Source of the DNA: Immundisolibacter cernigliae | Lineage (GTDB): Bacteria > Pseudomonadota > Gammaproteobacteria > Immundisolibacterales > Immundisolibacteraceae | Direction of reading: 5' to 3' | Assembly: GCF_001697225.1 (NCBI RefSeq) | Contig: NZ_CP014671.1 | Location: forward strand, 1,674,001 to 1,738,000 | Length of the DNA stretch: 64,000 nt | Part shown: positions 10,029 to 18,622 of the stretch, piece by piece | Numbering within the stretch: the stretch's first letter is position 1 | How the letters are laid out: every line of letters begins with the position of its first letter | The notes under the pieces: generated by a model | The model's database searches: none | Told to the model about the DNA's origin: nothing | What the model saw: only the letters and a program-made list of their open reading frames with translations | Program-made: the position numbers and the translations under genes

Positions 10029-10130
10029 GAGCGTCGAACACGGTCACGATTTAAACCACGTTAAACTTAACTCATTCAGCGGCTTCGAGATTCAGGTGCC
10101 ACCATATTCACTGCCTGAAGGGAGCCCGAC

Positions 10131-10757
10131 GTGGAATCGAGTGACAGCACCGCCGAGATTCGCATGGCCGTCCTGGGCGAATGGGTGCCGCCCCAGCTCG
10201 CCGACGTGCTCGCCCTGCAGCGCGCCGAAGAGCCGCAGACTCACGCCGTCCTGGCCGGATGGACAGCTCCCGTTCAAGGCGCGGAGCTGCCGGGCGACGG
10301 CTTCGACTTCACCCTGTCTGCGGCTGTCCGGCAGTGGCCTGGCTGGGTATGCGAGCCGCTGTGGCATGACACGCTGGCGGTCGCCGTGGCCAAGCGCTCC
10401 CACCTGCTGGCCCACCGTGAAGTGCCGTGCCAGGAAGTGCTCAAGCAGCCCTTGATCTGCTCGCGGTCCACGGCCGATGAACCATGGCGCGTGACCGCAC
10501 AGTGCGTGTTCGAGAACGCGCTGCACGAGCGAGAGCAAACGGTGGAGACATTCGAGGTGACGATGACGCTGGTTGCCGCCGGGTACGGGATCGCCATTGC
10601 GCCTGCCGCGCGACTGGCGGGCTACCTGCGCCGAGGCATCGCCGTGCGGCCGCTGGCCGGCGCACCGACCATCGTGATGGTCTATCTGCTTCGCCCTGAT
10701 GTCTCACTGGCAGGCTCACGGGCAAGATTCGTTCGACGTGCGCGCTCGCTGTCCTGA
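10131..10757 (+). CDS. LysR-type effector-binding domain protein lacking the DNA-binding head
   Basis: 208 residues corresponding to the periplasmic-binding-like LysR_substrate domain: GFDFTLSAAV, CEPLWHDTLAVAVAKRSHLLA, and the late motif MTLVAAGYGIAIAPAARLAGYLRRGIAVRPL seen in LysR effector domains. The usual N-terminal winged helix-turn-helix and linker helix are missing, and there is no room upstream for them before the divergent XRE gene. It may modulate a partner regulator, possibly the neighbouring XRE protein, or be a decayed LysR gene. The reading frame is intact for the whole domain. Its place between XRE and integrase genes is reminiscent of other integrative elements. Function is unknown. 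Confidence 0.7.
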   Translation: MESSDSTAEIRMAVLGEWVPPQLADVLALQRAEEPQTHAVLAGWTAPVQGAELPGDGFDFTLSAAVRQWPGWVCEPLWHDTLAVAVAKRSHLLAHREVPCQEVLKQPLICSRSTADEPWRVTAQCVFENALHEREQTVETFEVTMTLVAAGYGIAIAPAARLAGYLRRGIAVRPLAGAPTIVMVYLLRPDVSLAGSRARFVRRARSLS

Positions 10758-10773
10758 ATACACCCCGCGGGCA

Positions 10774-12042
10774 TCACTCGCGCTCGATGACTCTCAGCAG
10801 TGCCCTGCGCCGCTTGGACAGCGGGCCGAAGGCTTCCATGATCTCGCTCATCGAATCGCCGCGGGCCAGTGCATCCAGGATGTCAGCCCAGTCCTGCATG
10901 ATGATCGCCCGCGACGCGATGTACTTCGTGTGGTCATACGGCGCGCGTGAGGAATCCTTCTTCCGCTTCGAGTGCGCCAGTTGCAGGTCGACTCGATTCT
11001 CGGGATAGCTCAACAATCCGAGCAGCGTCGTCGCTGTCGAACGGAAACCGTGCGACGAGAACTGGCCGCCGTAGCCCATGCGCTCCAACACCTTGTTGAG
11101 CGTCGTGGCGGACATCACTTCTCCCGGCTTTCGATAGCTGGGGAACAGCACCTTGCCACCACCAGTCAGCGTGTGGAGCTCCTTCAGCAGCATGATCGCC
11201 TGCTTCGAGAGCGGAACGATGTGAGGCTGGCGCATCTTCATGCGCCCTTCGGGAACCGTCCACATCGCATTATCCAGATCGAACTCAGACCAGTACGCCT
11301 TGCGCAGCTCGGCCGTGCGGACAAACGTCAGCGCCATCAGCCGCTGCGCGATCACGGTAGTCCGGTAGCCCGCATCATCCACGCTGTTCAAGAACTTCGG
11401 GATGTCCTGCCACGACAGCGGCGGGTTGTGCCGAACCCTCGGGCGCTTCACTGATTGCTTCAGCAATGCAGTCGGGTCGTTTTCGCAAAACCCCTCTCCC
11501 GATGCGTATGCGAAGAGCTGACCACTCCACTGCCGGATCAAGATCGCCACCGTAGGAGCGCCGCGGTCAACCACCCCTTGGATGATGGGCCGCAGGTGAG
11601 ACGCCTTGATCGCGCCGATCGGCAGCTTGCCGAGCTTGGGAAACACGTCCTTCTCAAGATAGGTCTTCACCTGGCCGGCGTAGTAGTCGCTCCAATGCGC
11701 GTTGCTCGCCATCCACCTGCGGGCAACCTCCTCGACAGTGTGCTCGTTCCGCTCGACTTGGTTGGCGATCTTGACCCGCTTCTCCAGGATAGGATCGCGC
11801 CCCTCGCGAACCAGGTTGCGCGCCCAATCTCGCTCCTGTCGCGCAACCTCCAGAGTCACCTTGGGAAACGAACCAATCGAGTAGACCTGCGCGGCGTTGC
11901 CCAGGCGATACCGATACCACCAGAGCTTGCTTCCATTGGGCTGTATGCGCAGGAACAGGCTGCCGCCATCCCTGAGCGTGTAGGCCTTGGGCTTGGCTTG
12001 CGCCGTCTCGATCTTGCGTACGGTGAGGAGATTGAGAGCCAT
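10774..12042 (-). CDS. P4-type tyrosine recombinase (site-specific integrase)
   Basis: 422 residues. The N-terminal DUF4102-type arm-binding domain (TLRDGGSLFLRIQPNGSKLWWYRY, about 20-85) is followed by the core-binding SAM-like domain (about 100-195) and the catalytic domain. Catalytic residues are visible: Arg242 (FVRTAELRKAYW), His331-x-x-Arg334 (HGFRSTA), His357 (LAHSKRKK) and the probable nucleophile Tyr369 (RAPYDHTKY), so the enzyme looks active. It integrates and excises the element. It starts at the right edge of the island and reads inward, as P4-type integrases usually do, which places the attachment site upstream of 12042. A 9-bp inverted repeat overlaps its promoter and start. Confidence 0.92.
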   Translation of the reverse strand: MALNLLTVRKIETAQAKPKAYTLRDGGSLFLRIQPNGSKLWWYRYRLGNAAQVYSIGSFPKVTLEVARQERDWARNLVREGRDPILEKRVKIANQVERNEHTVEEVARRWMASNAHWSDYYAGQVKTYLEKDVFPKLGKLPIGAIKASHLRPIIQGVVDRGAPTVAILIRQWSGQLFAYASGEGFCENDPTALLKQSVKRPRVRHNPPLSWQDIPKFLNSVDDAGYRTTVIAQRLMALTFVRTAELRKAYWSEFDLDNAMWTVPEGRMKMRQPHIVPLSKQAIMLLKELHTLTGGGKVLFPSYRKPGEVMSATTLNKVLERMGYGGQFSSHGFRSTATTLLGLLSYPENRVDLQLAHSKRKKDSSRAPYDHTKYIASRAIIMQDWADILDALARGDSMSEIMEAFGPLSKRRRALLRVIERE

Positions 12043-12088
12043 GTGTATAACGCCCTGCAGGGGACTCGTTACTCACATTGTTATACAC
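12043..12088 (-). promoter_or_regulatory. Inverted repeat at the integrase promoter/start
   Basis: GTGTATAAC (12043-12051) and its exact reverse complement GTTATACAC (12080-12088) flank about 28 bp directly upstream of the integrase ATG. On the minus strand the outer copy supplies a TATAAC -10 hexamer, while the inner copy abuts the start codon. A dimeric repressor bound to both arms would block transcription and translation initiation, so this is a plausible operator for the integrase itself or for the XRE protein. Role inferred. Confidence 0.5.
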
Positions 12089-12559
12089 TTTGGCAGTGGA
12101 TTGGTCTAGCAAGTGACAGAACCCACCAGACTCTCAACCATTGCAAATCAACGCATTATGTATGCACCATGGAACTCGGTGGCATCCGGTGGAGCTCAAT
12201 CGTAGTTGTCGAGCATGAAAACCATGCGCGCGGGGTCTCGCTGGCGGTGGAGGCACAAACGCAAAGGGCGCGTATTTTCCGCTCAATGGCGGCGCGGGGG
12301 AAATCGACCCGTCCGCCATCACGAAACCGGAATTTTTAGCCAAGGCTCAAGGCCGGCGCCACCACGGCCGATACACGGGACGTGGGTGTACCCCTTGCCC
12401 GCGGACCGGTGTCCTCCTCCATCGGTTCCGGGTTGCCACTCCGGCGTCGCCCCGTACCGGACCTGGCCCAAGCACCCGCCCTGGAACGGGGCCCTTTTTG
12501 AACCCAACGCCTTGCAGGCGTGAGGTTGGCTGAGGTGCCGCCAACACGGACCAACGCCG
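12089..12559. other. 471-bp gene-free interval between integrase and trpE
   Basis: No convincing gene is present. A 69-codon minus frame (12134-12343, containing NSGFVMADGS) is open but unsupported. The part 12355-12530 is unusually rich in short hairpins: TACAC/GTGTA at 12372-12390, GCCCCGT (12449-12455) with ACGGGGC (12486-12492) followed by CCTTTTTG, and CCAAC...GTTGG around 12503-12529. The middle hairpin could terminate + strand transcription; on the minus strand the stretch is the trpE 3' region. The element's attachment site should lie somewhere here, but I cannot identify it. Confidence 0.45.
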
Positions 12560-14041
12560 TCACGCCACCGCGTCCAGCCCGGCCTGCGCCATCTCGGCCG
12601 CCCGCAGCAGGGCGCGGGCCTTGTTCTCGGTTTCCTGCCATTCGCTCTCGGGCACCGAGTCGGCCACGATGCCGGCCGCCGCCTGCACGTACAGCTGGCC
12701 GTCCTTGACGATGCCGGTACGAATCGCGATCGCCACGTCCATGTCGCCCGAATAGCTCAGGTAGCCGCAGGCGCCGCCGTAGATGCCGCGCTTGACCGGC
12801 TCCAGCTCGTCGATGAGTTCCATCGCCCGCACCTTGGGCGCGCCGGTCAGCGTGCCGGCCGGGAAGCTCGCCCGCAGCACATCCAGGTTGCCCGTGCCCG
12901 GCCGCAGCAGGCCTTCCACGTTCGACACGATGTGCATCACGTGCGAGTAGCGCTCGATCACCATCTCGTCGGTGACCTCGACGCTGCCGACCTGCGCAAT
13001 CCGGCCGATGTCGTTGCGCGCCAGGTCGATCAGCATCACGTGCTCGGCGCGTTCTTTCGGATCGGCCAGCAACTCGTCGGCGAGGCGACGGTCCTCCTCG
13101 GGCGTGGCGCCGCGCGGGCGGGTGCCGGCCAGCGGGCGGATGGTGACGCGCGTGCCGGCAGCGGTCGCCTCCTGGCGCACCAGGATTTCCGGCGAAGCGC
13201 CAACGACCTGGAACTCGCCAAAGTCGTAGAAGTACATGTAGGGCGAGGGATTGAGCGAGCGCAGCGCCCGGTACAGCGTCAGCGGCGACTGCGCGTAGGG
13301 CGTGCGAATGCGCTGACCGACCTGCACCTGCATCAGGTCGCCGGCGGCGATGTAGTCCTTGGCGCGCGCCACGGCGGCCAGGAAATCGGCCTTGGCGAAA
13401 CCGCGTACCGGCGCGCTGACCGCGCCCGGCGGACTGGCCGGCGGCGCCAGCGGGCTGCGCAGGCGGGCCAGCAGGGTGCGCAGGCGCGCCATGCCCGCCG
13501 CGTAGGCATCCGGCATGGCCGGATCGACGTAGACGATCAAATAGATCTTGCCGGCCAGGTTGTCGACCACGGCCAGTTCCTGCGTCTCCAGCAGCAGCAG
13601 GTCCGGCGTGCCGATCTCGTCCGGCTTGTCGAAACGGGCCAGCCGCGGCTCGATGTAACGCACCGCGTCGTAGCCGAAATAGCCAGCCAGGCCGCCGCAG
13701 AAACGCGGCATGTCCGGCGGCACGTACACGCGCTGACGCTGCTGGTAGCGCTCGACGAAATCGAGCGGATTGCCGTCGTCGCGCTCGATCACGGCGCCAT
13801 CCTGGACCACCTCGGTCGCGAAACCGCGGCTGCGCAGCAAGCGCCGCGCCGGCAGACCAATGAAGGAATAGCGCCCGAAACGCTCGCCGCCGACCACCGA
13901 TTCCAGCAGAAAGCTGTTCGGTGCGTTCGCCAGCTTCAAGTACAGCGACAGCGGCGTGTCCAGGTCGGCGTAGGTCTCCAGCGTCAGCGGGACGCGGTCG
14001 TAGCCTTGCGCGGCAAGGGCGGCAAATTGGGCGTGATCCAT
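12560..14041 (-). CDS. trpE: Anthranilate synthase component I
   Basis: About 493 residues. It converts chorismate to anthranilate, the first step of tryptophan synthesis, using ammonia supplied by TrpG (not in this window). The N-terminal region has the feedback-inhibition motif environment (NSFLLESVVGGERFGRYSF, close to the LLES element for Trp binding). The C-terminal chorismate-binding fold shows the substrate/Mg motifs: RPLAGTRPRGATPEEDR, DLARNDIGR, SNVEGLLRPG, TGAPKVRAMELIDELEP, YGGACGYLSYSGDMD. I use the ATG at 14039-14041; a TTG seven codons upstream would also be in frame and neither has a strong ribosome-binding site. It follows rpe on the same strand with a 44-bp gap, as in pseudomonads, where gph often sits between; here gph is absent. 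Confidence 0.96.
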   Translation of the reverse strand: MDHAQFAALAAQGYDRVPLTLETYADLDTPLSLYLKLANAPNSFLLESVVGGERFGRYSFIGLPARRLLRSRGFATEVVQDGAVIERDDGNPLDFVERYQQRQRVYVPPDMPRFCGGLAGYFGYDAVRYIEPRLARFDKPDEIGTPDLLLLETQELAVVDNLAGKIYLIVYVDPAMPDAYAAGMARLRTLLARLRSPLAPPASPPGAVSAPVRGFAKADFLAAVARAKDYIAAGDLMQVQVGQRIRTPYAQSPLTLYRALRSLNPSPYMYFYDFGEFQVVGASPEILVRQEATAAGTRVTIRPLAGTRPRGATPEEDRRLADELLADPKERAEHVMLIDLARNDIGRIAQVGSVEVTDEMVIERYSHVMHIVSNVEGLLRPGTGNLDVLRASFPAGTLTGAPKVRAMELIDELEPVKRGIYGGACGYLSYSGDMDVAIAIRTGIVKDGQLYVQAAAGIVADSVPESEWQETENKARALLRAAEMAQAGLDAVA

Positions 14042-14085
14042 GGCGCGGGCGGCGGGCGGCAAAAAAGGCCGGCAGTCTTGGCCGC

Positions 14086-14757
14086 TCAGGCAGCGCCGTC
14101 AAGCGCCGCGCGCATGGCGGCAATGGTGGCCGCGTAATCGGGCGAGTTGAACACCGCCGAGCCGGCGACGAAGGTGTCGGCGCCGGCCCGCGCCACCTGC
14201 GCGATGTTGTCGACCTTGATGCCGCCGTCGACCTGCAGACGAATGTCCCGCCCACTCTCGGCTATCCGCGTGCGCACCTGCGCCAGCTTGTGCAGCGTGG
14301 ACGGGATGAAGCTCTGTCCCCCGAAACCCGGGTTCACCGACATCAGCAGGATCAGGTCCAGCCGGTCCATGACGTGATCCAGATGACACAGCGGCGTGGC
14401 GGGATTCAGCACCAGCCCGGCCTGGCAGCCGTGGTCGCGGATCAGCGACAGCGTGCGGTCGACGTGCCGGGAAGCCTCCGGGTGAAAGCCGATCAGGTTG
14501 GCGCCGGCGGCGGCGAAGGCCGGCACCAGCGCATCGACCGGCTGCACCATCAGGTGCACGTCCAGGAACGCGTGCGGCGCGTGGCGGCGCAGTGCCTCGA
14601 CCACCAGCGGGCCGATGGTCAGATTGGGGACGTAGTGGTTGTCCATGACGTCGACGTGGATCCAGTCCGCGCCGGCCGCCAGCACCGCGTCCACTTCGGC
14701 GCCCAGGCGCGCGAAATCGGCCGACAGGATGGACGGGGAGATGATGTAGTTCGACAT
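14086..14757 (-). CDS. rpe: Ribulose-phosphate 3-epimerase
   Basis: 223-residue TIM-barrel enzyme of the pentose phosphate and Calvin cycles that interconverts ribulose-5-phosphate and xylulose-5-phosphate. The family signature is complete: [13 protein letters not shown] at the N-terminus, [25 protein letters not shown], the second signature [18 protein letters not shown], and the phosphate-binding VDGGIK and [11 protein letters not shown]. Metal-binding His/Asp residues (HVDVMD, DVHLM, VDGGI) are all present. The gene begins two bases from the end of algC and is likely cotranscribed with it and with trpE. Confidence 0.97.
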   Translation of the reverse strand: MSNYIISPSILSADFARLGAEVDAVLAAGADWIHVDVMDNHYVPNLTIGPLVVEALRRHAPHAFLDVHLMVQPVDALVPAFAAAGANLIGFHPEASRHVDRTLSLIRDHGCQAGLVLNPATPLCHLDHVMDRLDLILLMSVNPGFGGQSFIPSTLHKLAQVRTRIAESGRDIRLQVDGGIKVDNIAQVARAGADTFVAGSAVFNSPDYAATIAAMRAALDGAA

Positions 14758-14759
14758 GG

Positions 14760-16145
14760 TCAGAATGGCAGTGTCAGATCAGGCCGCACGTGCCCGAACA
14801 GCGCCCGGAACTGCGCCTCGATGCGCTCCAGCGCCGCCTCGTCGTCGGCCTCGAAGCGCATCACCAGCACCGGCGTGGTGTTGGAGGCCCGCACCAGGCC
14901 AAAACCGTCCGGGTAATCGGCGCGGATGCCGTCGAGCGTGCTCACGTCGGCGCCCGGGAAGTCGGCCGCGGCGGTCAGGGTCTTCATCAGCGCAAAGTGC
15001 TCGCCTTCCTGCAGGTGCAAATGCAGCTCGGGCGTGCTGGCCGAGTCCGGGATGGCGGCGAAGATCTGCTCCGGCGTCTCGGCCTGGCGGCTCAAGTACT
15101 CCAGCAGCCGGCAGGCGGCGTACACGCCGTCGTCGAAGCCGTACCAGCGCTCCTTGAAGAAGATATGCCCGCTCATCTCGCCGGCCAGCGCGGCGCCGGT
15201 CTCGGCCATCTTGGCCTTGACCAGCGAGTGGCCGGTCTTCCACATCAGCGGCTGGCCGCCGGCGGCAGCGATGGCACGCGGCAGGTGGCGCGTGCATTTG
15301 ACGTCGAACAGGATGGTGGCGCCCGGCACACGCGAGAGCACGTCGCGCGCAAACAGGATCATCAGCCGGTCGGCGAACACGATGCGCCCGCTGGCGGTGA
15401 CCACGCCCAGGCGGTCGCCGTCGCCGTCGAAGGCCACGCCAAGGTCCAGACCCTTTTCGCGCACGCAGGCGATCAGGTCCTGCAGGTTCTCAGGCTTGGT
15501 CGGGTCCGGGTGATGGTTCGGGAAGTTGCCGTCGACCTGCGCAAACAGCGGCACCACCTCGCAGCCGAGCGCCTCAATCAGCGCCGGCGCGCTGGCACCG
15601 GCCACGCCGTTGCCGCAGTCCACGCCCACGCGCAGCCGGCGGGCCAGCTTCACGTCGCCCAGGATGCGCTCGCGGTACGGCGTGAGCGCGTCGGCCTCGC
15701 GCACATGGCCGAAGCCGCTTTCAAGATCGTCCGCCTCGATCAGCGCGCGGATGCCCAGGATGTCCTCGCCGGACAAGGTCTTGCCGGCCACGACGATCTT
15801 CAGGCCGTTGTAATCGGGCGGGTTGTGGCTGCCGGTGACGGCCACGCCGCAGCCGGTGTCGAATTCGTGGCTGGCGAAATAGACCACCGGCGTCGGCACC
15901 ATCCCAACGTCGATCACGCCACAGCCGGTGGCTGCCAGGCCGCGCACCAGTGCATCGGACAGCGCGGGTCCTGACAGGCGCCCGTCGCGGCCGACCACCA
16001 CCTCGCGGCAGCCGGCGCGGCGCACCAGCGTGCCGATGGCGCGGCCGATCTGGTACACGCCGACCTCGGTCAGGCTCTGGCCGACCACGCCGCGGATGTC
16101 GTAGGCGCGGAAGATTTCCAGGGGTGGCAGGCTCACTGCGTTCAT
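14760..16145 (-). CDS. algC: Bifunctional phosphomannomutase/phosphoglucomutase
   Basis: About 461 residues of the alpha-D-phosphohexomutase family. It interconverts mannose/glucose 6- and 1-phosphates for exopolysaccharide and LPS precursor supply. Key loops in order: FRAYDIRG near the start; the phosphoserine loop [16 protein letters not shown]; the Mg loop [10 protein letters not shown]; the sugar-specificity loop GEMSGHIFF; and the phosphate-binding [14 protein letters not shown]. Size and motifs match AlgC rather than GlmM or Pgm. The ATG at 16143-16145 is chosen because the FRAYDIRG motif follows at the usual distance and GATGAGAGCG lies just upstream; the frame extends further 5' without support. 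It lies downstream of dut in the same orientation (34-bp gap). Confidence 0.94.
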   Translation of the reverse strand: MNAVSLPPLEIFRAYDIRGVVGQSLTEVGVYQIGRAIGTLVRRAGCREVVVGRDGRLSGPALSDALVRGLAATGCGVIDVGMVPTPVVYFASHEFDTGCGVAVTGSHNPPDYNGLKIVVAGKTLSGEDILGIRALIEADDLESGFGHVREADALTPYRERILGDVKLARRLRVGVDCGNGVAGASAPALIEALGCEVVPLFAQVDGNFPNHHPDPTKPENLQDLIACVREKGLDLGVAFDGDGDRLGVVTASGRIVFADRLMILFARDVLSRVPGATILFDVKCTRHLPRAIAAAGGQPLMWKTGHSLVKAKMAETGAALAGEMSGHIFFKERWYGFDDGVYAACRLLEYLSRQAETPEQIFAAIPDSASTPELHLHLQEGEHFALMKTLTAAADFPGADVSTLDGIRADYPDGFGLVRASNTTPVLVMRFEADDEAALERIEAQFRALFGHVRPDLTLPF

Positions 16146-16179
16146 CGCGCTCTCATCAGATTGGGTTGAAAGGCAAATC

Positions 16180-16635
16180 TCAATCGCGGCCGGTATGGCC
16201 AAAACCGCCGGCGCCGCGCGCCGACGGCGTGAAGCTTTCCACCACCGCAAACTCGGCCCGCACCACCGGCACCAGCACCAGCTGCGCGATGCGCTCGCCC
16301 GGCTCGATCGTGAACGGCGCCGCGCCGCGGTTCCAGCACGACACCATCACCTCGCCCTGGTAGTCGCTGTCGATCAGCCCGACCAGGTTGCCGAGCACGA
16401 TGCCGTGCTTGTGCCCCAGACCCGAGCGCGGCAGCAGCACTGCGGCCAGGCCCGGATCGGCGATGTGCATGGCAAAGCCGGTGCGGATCAGCTCGGTCTG
16501 TCCGGGCAGCAGCGTCAATGGCGCGTCCAGACACGCCCGCAGGTCGAGGCCCGCTGCACCGTCGGTGGCGTGCTGCGGCAACGCGAATTCGCGGCCCAGA
16601 CGCGCATCCAAAACCTTGATCTCAACCCGGCGCAT
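16180..16635 (-). CDS. dut: dUTP diphosphatase
   Basis: 151-residue trimeric dUTPase that hydrolyses dUTP to dUMP, keeping uracil out of DNA and feeding dTMP synthesis. The conserved motifs are visible: AGLDLRA (I), [13 protein letters not shown] (II), [10 protein letters not shown] (III), PGERIAQLV (IV) and the C-terminal [12 protein letters not shown] (V; His in place of the usual Ser). The start [10 protein letters not shown] at 16635 overlaps the last 14 bases of coaBC in another frame, the usual gammaproteobacterial arrangement. An in-frame ATG five codons upstream is less likely. Confidence 0.96.
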   Translation of the reverse strand: MRRVEIKVLDARLGREFALPQHATDGAAGLDLRACLDAPLTLLPGQTELIRTGFAMHIADPGLAAVLLPRSGLGHKHGIVLGNLVGLIDSDYQGEVMVSCWNRGAAPFTIEPGERIAQLVLVPVVRAEFAVVESFTPSARGAGGFGHTGRD

Positions 16636-17833
16636 GCAGCCGCTGCGCAATCACGTTGATCAAATCGCGTGCCAGCGCCGCCTTGCTGGCGCGCGGCAGT
16701 TCCTGCTGCCCGCCCGGCCACAGCAGCGTCAGCGCGTTGTCGTCCACCTCGAAACCCTGGCCGGCGCCGACCGTGTTGGCGGCGATCAGATCGAGGCGTT
16801 TTTCCTCCAGCTTGCGCCGCGCGTAGCCGAGCACATCGTCGGTCTCGGCCGCGAATCCGACCGTGAACGGCCGGTCGGCGCGCGCCGCCACCTCGGCCAG
16901 GATGTCCGGATTGCGCACCAATTCGACCGTCAGCGACTCGCGCGTCTTCTTGATTTTCTGCCCGGCCGGCTGCGCCGGACGGTAATCGGCCACCGCCGCG
17001 GTACCGATGAACACGTCCATGCCGGCCACCGCATCCAGCACCGCGCGATGCATGTCGAGCGCCGAGCGCACCCGCTGCACCGTCACGCCCGGTGGGTCCG
17101 CCAGCGCCACCGGGCCGCTGATCAGCAGCACCTCGGCCCCCGCCTCGCGGGCGGCCTGCGCCACCGCGTAGCCCATGCGCCCGGAACTGCGGTTGCCGAG
17201 GTATCGCACCGGGTCCAGGTCCTCGAAGGTCGGCCCGGCCGTCATCAGCACCTTGCGCCCGGCCAGAGCGCCCGCGTTTGACTCACCGCCCAGCAGCGCC
17301 GCGCCGCGGTCAACCAGCTCCAGCGGCTCCAGCAGGCGTCCCGCGCCGACCTCGCCGCAGGCCTGACTGCCGCTGCCGGGACCCCACACCTGAACGCCGT
17401 CGGCCATGATCTGGCGCAGATTGCGCTGCGTGGCCGGGCTGTCCCACATGCCGGCATTCATGGCCGGCGCGATGGCGATCGGCACCCGCGCCGCCAGGCA
17501 GCAGGCGCCCAGCAGATCGCCGGCCAGGCCGTGCGCCAGACGCGCCATGAAATCCGCCGTGCAGGGGGCGACCAGGATCAGGTCCGCCCAGCGCGCCAGC
17601 TCGATGTGGCCCATGCCGGACTCGGCCTGGGCACTGAGCAGTTCCTGATGCACCGGCTGGCCGCTGACCGCCTGCAGCGTCAGTGGCGTGATGAAGGCGC
17701 CGCCGGCGGCCGTCAGCACCACCTGCACCTGCGCCCCCGCGTCGCGCAGGCGGCGCACCAGCTCCGGCGCCTTGTAAGCGGCGATGCCGCCGGTCACGCC
17801 CAGCAGGATGTGTTTATTGGCAAGTGCGTTCAT
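16622..17833 (-). CDS. coaBC: Bifunctional phosphopantothenoylcysteine decarboxylase / phosphopantothenate-cysteine ligase
   Basis: 403-residue fusion enzyme of coenzyme A synthesis. The N-terminal flavoprotein domain CoaC (about 1-190; [20 protein letters not shown], then the FMN/substrate loop [17 protein letters not shown]) decarboxylates the cysteine adduct. The C-terminal CoaB domain (about 195-400; [26 protein letters not shown]) ligates cysteine to phosphopantothenate using CTP. The start [12 protein letters not shown] is at 17833. radC is divergent 58 bp away, so both promoters must be compact. Confidence 0.97.
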   Translation of the reverse strand: MNALANKHILLGVTGGIAAYKAPELVRRLRDAGAQVQVVLTAAGGAFITPLTLQAVSGQPVHQELLSAQAESGMGHIELARWADLILVAPCTADFMARLAHGLAGDLLGACCLAARVPIAIAPAMNAGMWDSPATQRNLRQIMADGVQVWGPGSGSQACGEVGAGRLLEPLELVDRGAALLGGESNAGALAGRKVLMTAGPTFEDLDPVRYLGNRSSGRMGYAVAQAAREAGAEVLLISGPVALADPPGVTVQRVRSALDMHRAVLDAVAGMDVFIGTAAVADYRPAQPAGQKIKKTRESLTVELVRNPDILAEVAARADRPFTVGFAAETDDVLGYARRKLEEKRLDLIAANTVGAGQGFEVDDNALTLLWPGGQQELPRASKAALARDLINVIAQRLHAPG

Positions 17834-17891
17834 GATTGTGCGCAGCAGTTTAGCAGCGCGTTGTGACGGCTACTTTTACCGGAGGACCCGC

Positions 17892-18566
17892 ATGGCAATC
17901 GTGGATTGGCAACCCGACGAGCGCCCGCGCGAGCGGCTGCTGGCCAACGGCCCGGCGGCGCTGAGCGACGCCGAACTGCTGGCGATTTGTCTTCGCACCG
18001 GCGTGCGCGGCGAATCGGCGGTCGATCTGGCGCGCAACCTGCTCGCCGAGCACGGGGGCGTGCGCGGCCTGCTGACCGGCGATCGCCACGCGCTGCTGGG
18101 TCGGCGCGGTCTGGGCGCCGCCAAGTACGCGCAGCTGCTGGCGGTGGCGGAACTGGGCCGCCGTTACGCGCAGGAAGTGCTGCGCCGCGGCGAGGCGCTG
18201 GCCTCGCCGCAGGCAGCGCGCGATTACCTTTCCATGCAGCTGCGCGACCACCCGCAGGAGGTGTTCGGCTGCCTGTTCCTGGACAACCGCCACCGCGTGC
18301 TGGCCTTCGAGGAACTGTTTCGCGGCACCGTGAACGCCGCCAGCGTCTACCCGCGCGAGGTGGTGCGCGCGGCGCTGCGCCACAACGCGGCGGCGCTGAT
18401 CCTGGCCCACAACCACCCGTCCGGCGTGGCCGAGCCCAGCGACGCCGACCTGAGCCTCACGCGACGCCTCAAAACCGCCCTGGAACTGGTCGACGTGCGC
18501 GTGCTGGACCACATCGTCGTGGGCGACGGGCAGACCACGTCGCTGGCCGAGCGCGGGCAGTTGTGA
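17892..18566 (+). CDS. radC: RadC/JAB-domain protein
   Basis: 224 residues. An N-terminal helix-hairpin-helix-like part ([20 protein letters not shown]) precedes a JAB/MPN-type domain with the metal-binding signature [18 protein letters not shown] and the upstream Glu. The name comes from an old repair phenotype that did not hold up; the true biochemical role of RadC is not settled. GGAGG lies 10 bases upstream of the chosen ATG. It is divergent from coaBC, the classic radC-coaBC-dut arrangement. Confidence 0.93.
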   Translation: MAIVDWQPDERPRERLLANGPAALSDAELLAICLRTGVRGESAVDLARNLLAEHGGVRGLLTGDRHALLGRRGLGAAKYAQLLAVAELGRRYAQEVLRRGEALASPQAARDYLSMQLRDHPQEVFGCLFLDNRHRVLAFEELFRGTVNAASVYPREVVRAALRHNAAALILAHNHPSGVAEPSDADLSLTRRLKTALELVDVRVLDHIVVGDGQTTSLAERGQL

Positions 18567-18622
18567 GCAGCCCGCCGGCCTGAGCCGCGACGCCCGCCAG
18601 CACGGCGGGGCACAATCGGATC

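Larger units (their letters stand above)
7655..12090. mobile_element. Terminal remnant of an integrative/mobilisable element (MobH relaxase ... integrase)
   Basis: About 4.4 kb holding, in order, a MobH-type relaxase (+), an XRE regulator (-), a LysR-type effector domain without DNA-binding head (+) and a P4-type tyrosine integrase (-). These are typical of one end of an integrative conjugative element. No type IV secretion, coupling protein, replication or cargo gene is present. The left border falls inside the hydratase gene at about 7655; the right border is taken just upstream of the integrase start. I see no tRNA and no obvious direct repeat at the borders, so exact att sites are unknown. 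It is either an ICE reduced by a large deletion or a small mobilisable element depending on another system. Confidence 0.7.

Noticed and set aside
7655..12090. Insertion of the element at a tRNA gene
   Set aside because: No tRNA gene or tRNA 3' fragment is visible at either border; the tRNA genes in this window are at 46-53 kb and intact.
12134..12343. 69-codon minus-strand frame in the integrase-trpE gap
   Set aside because: No start signal, no family, and Pro-rich composition; kept only as part of the unexplained gap.
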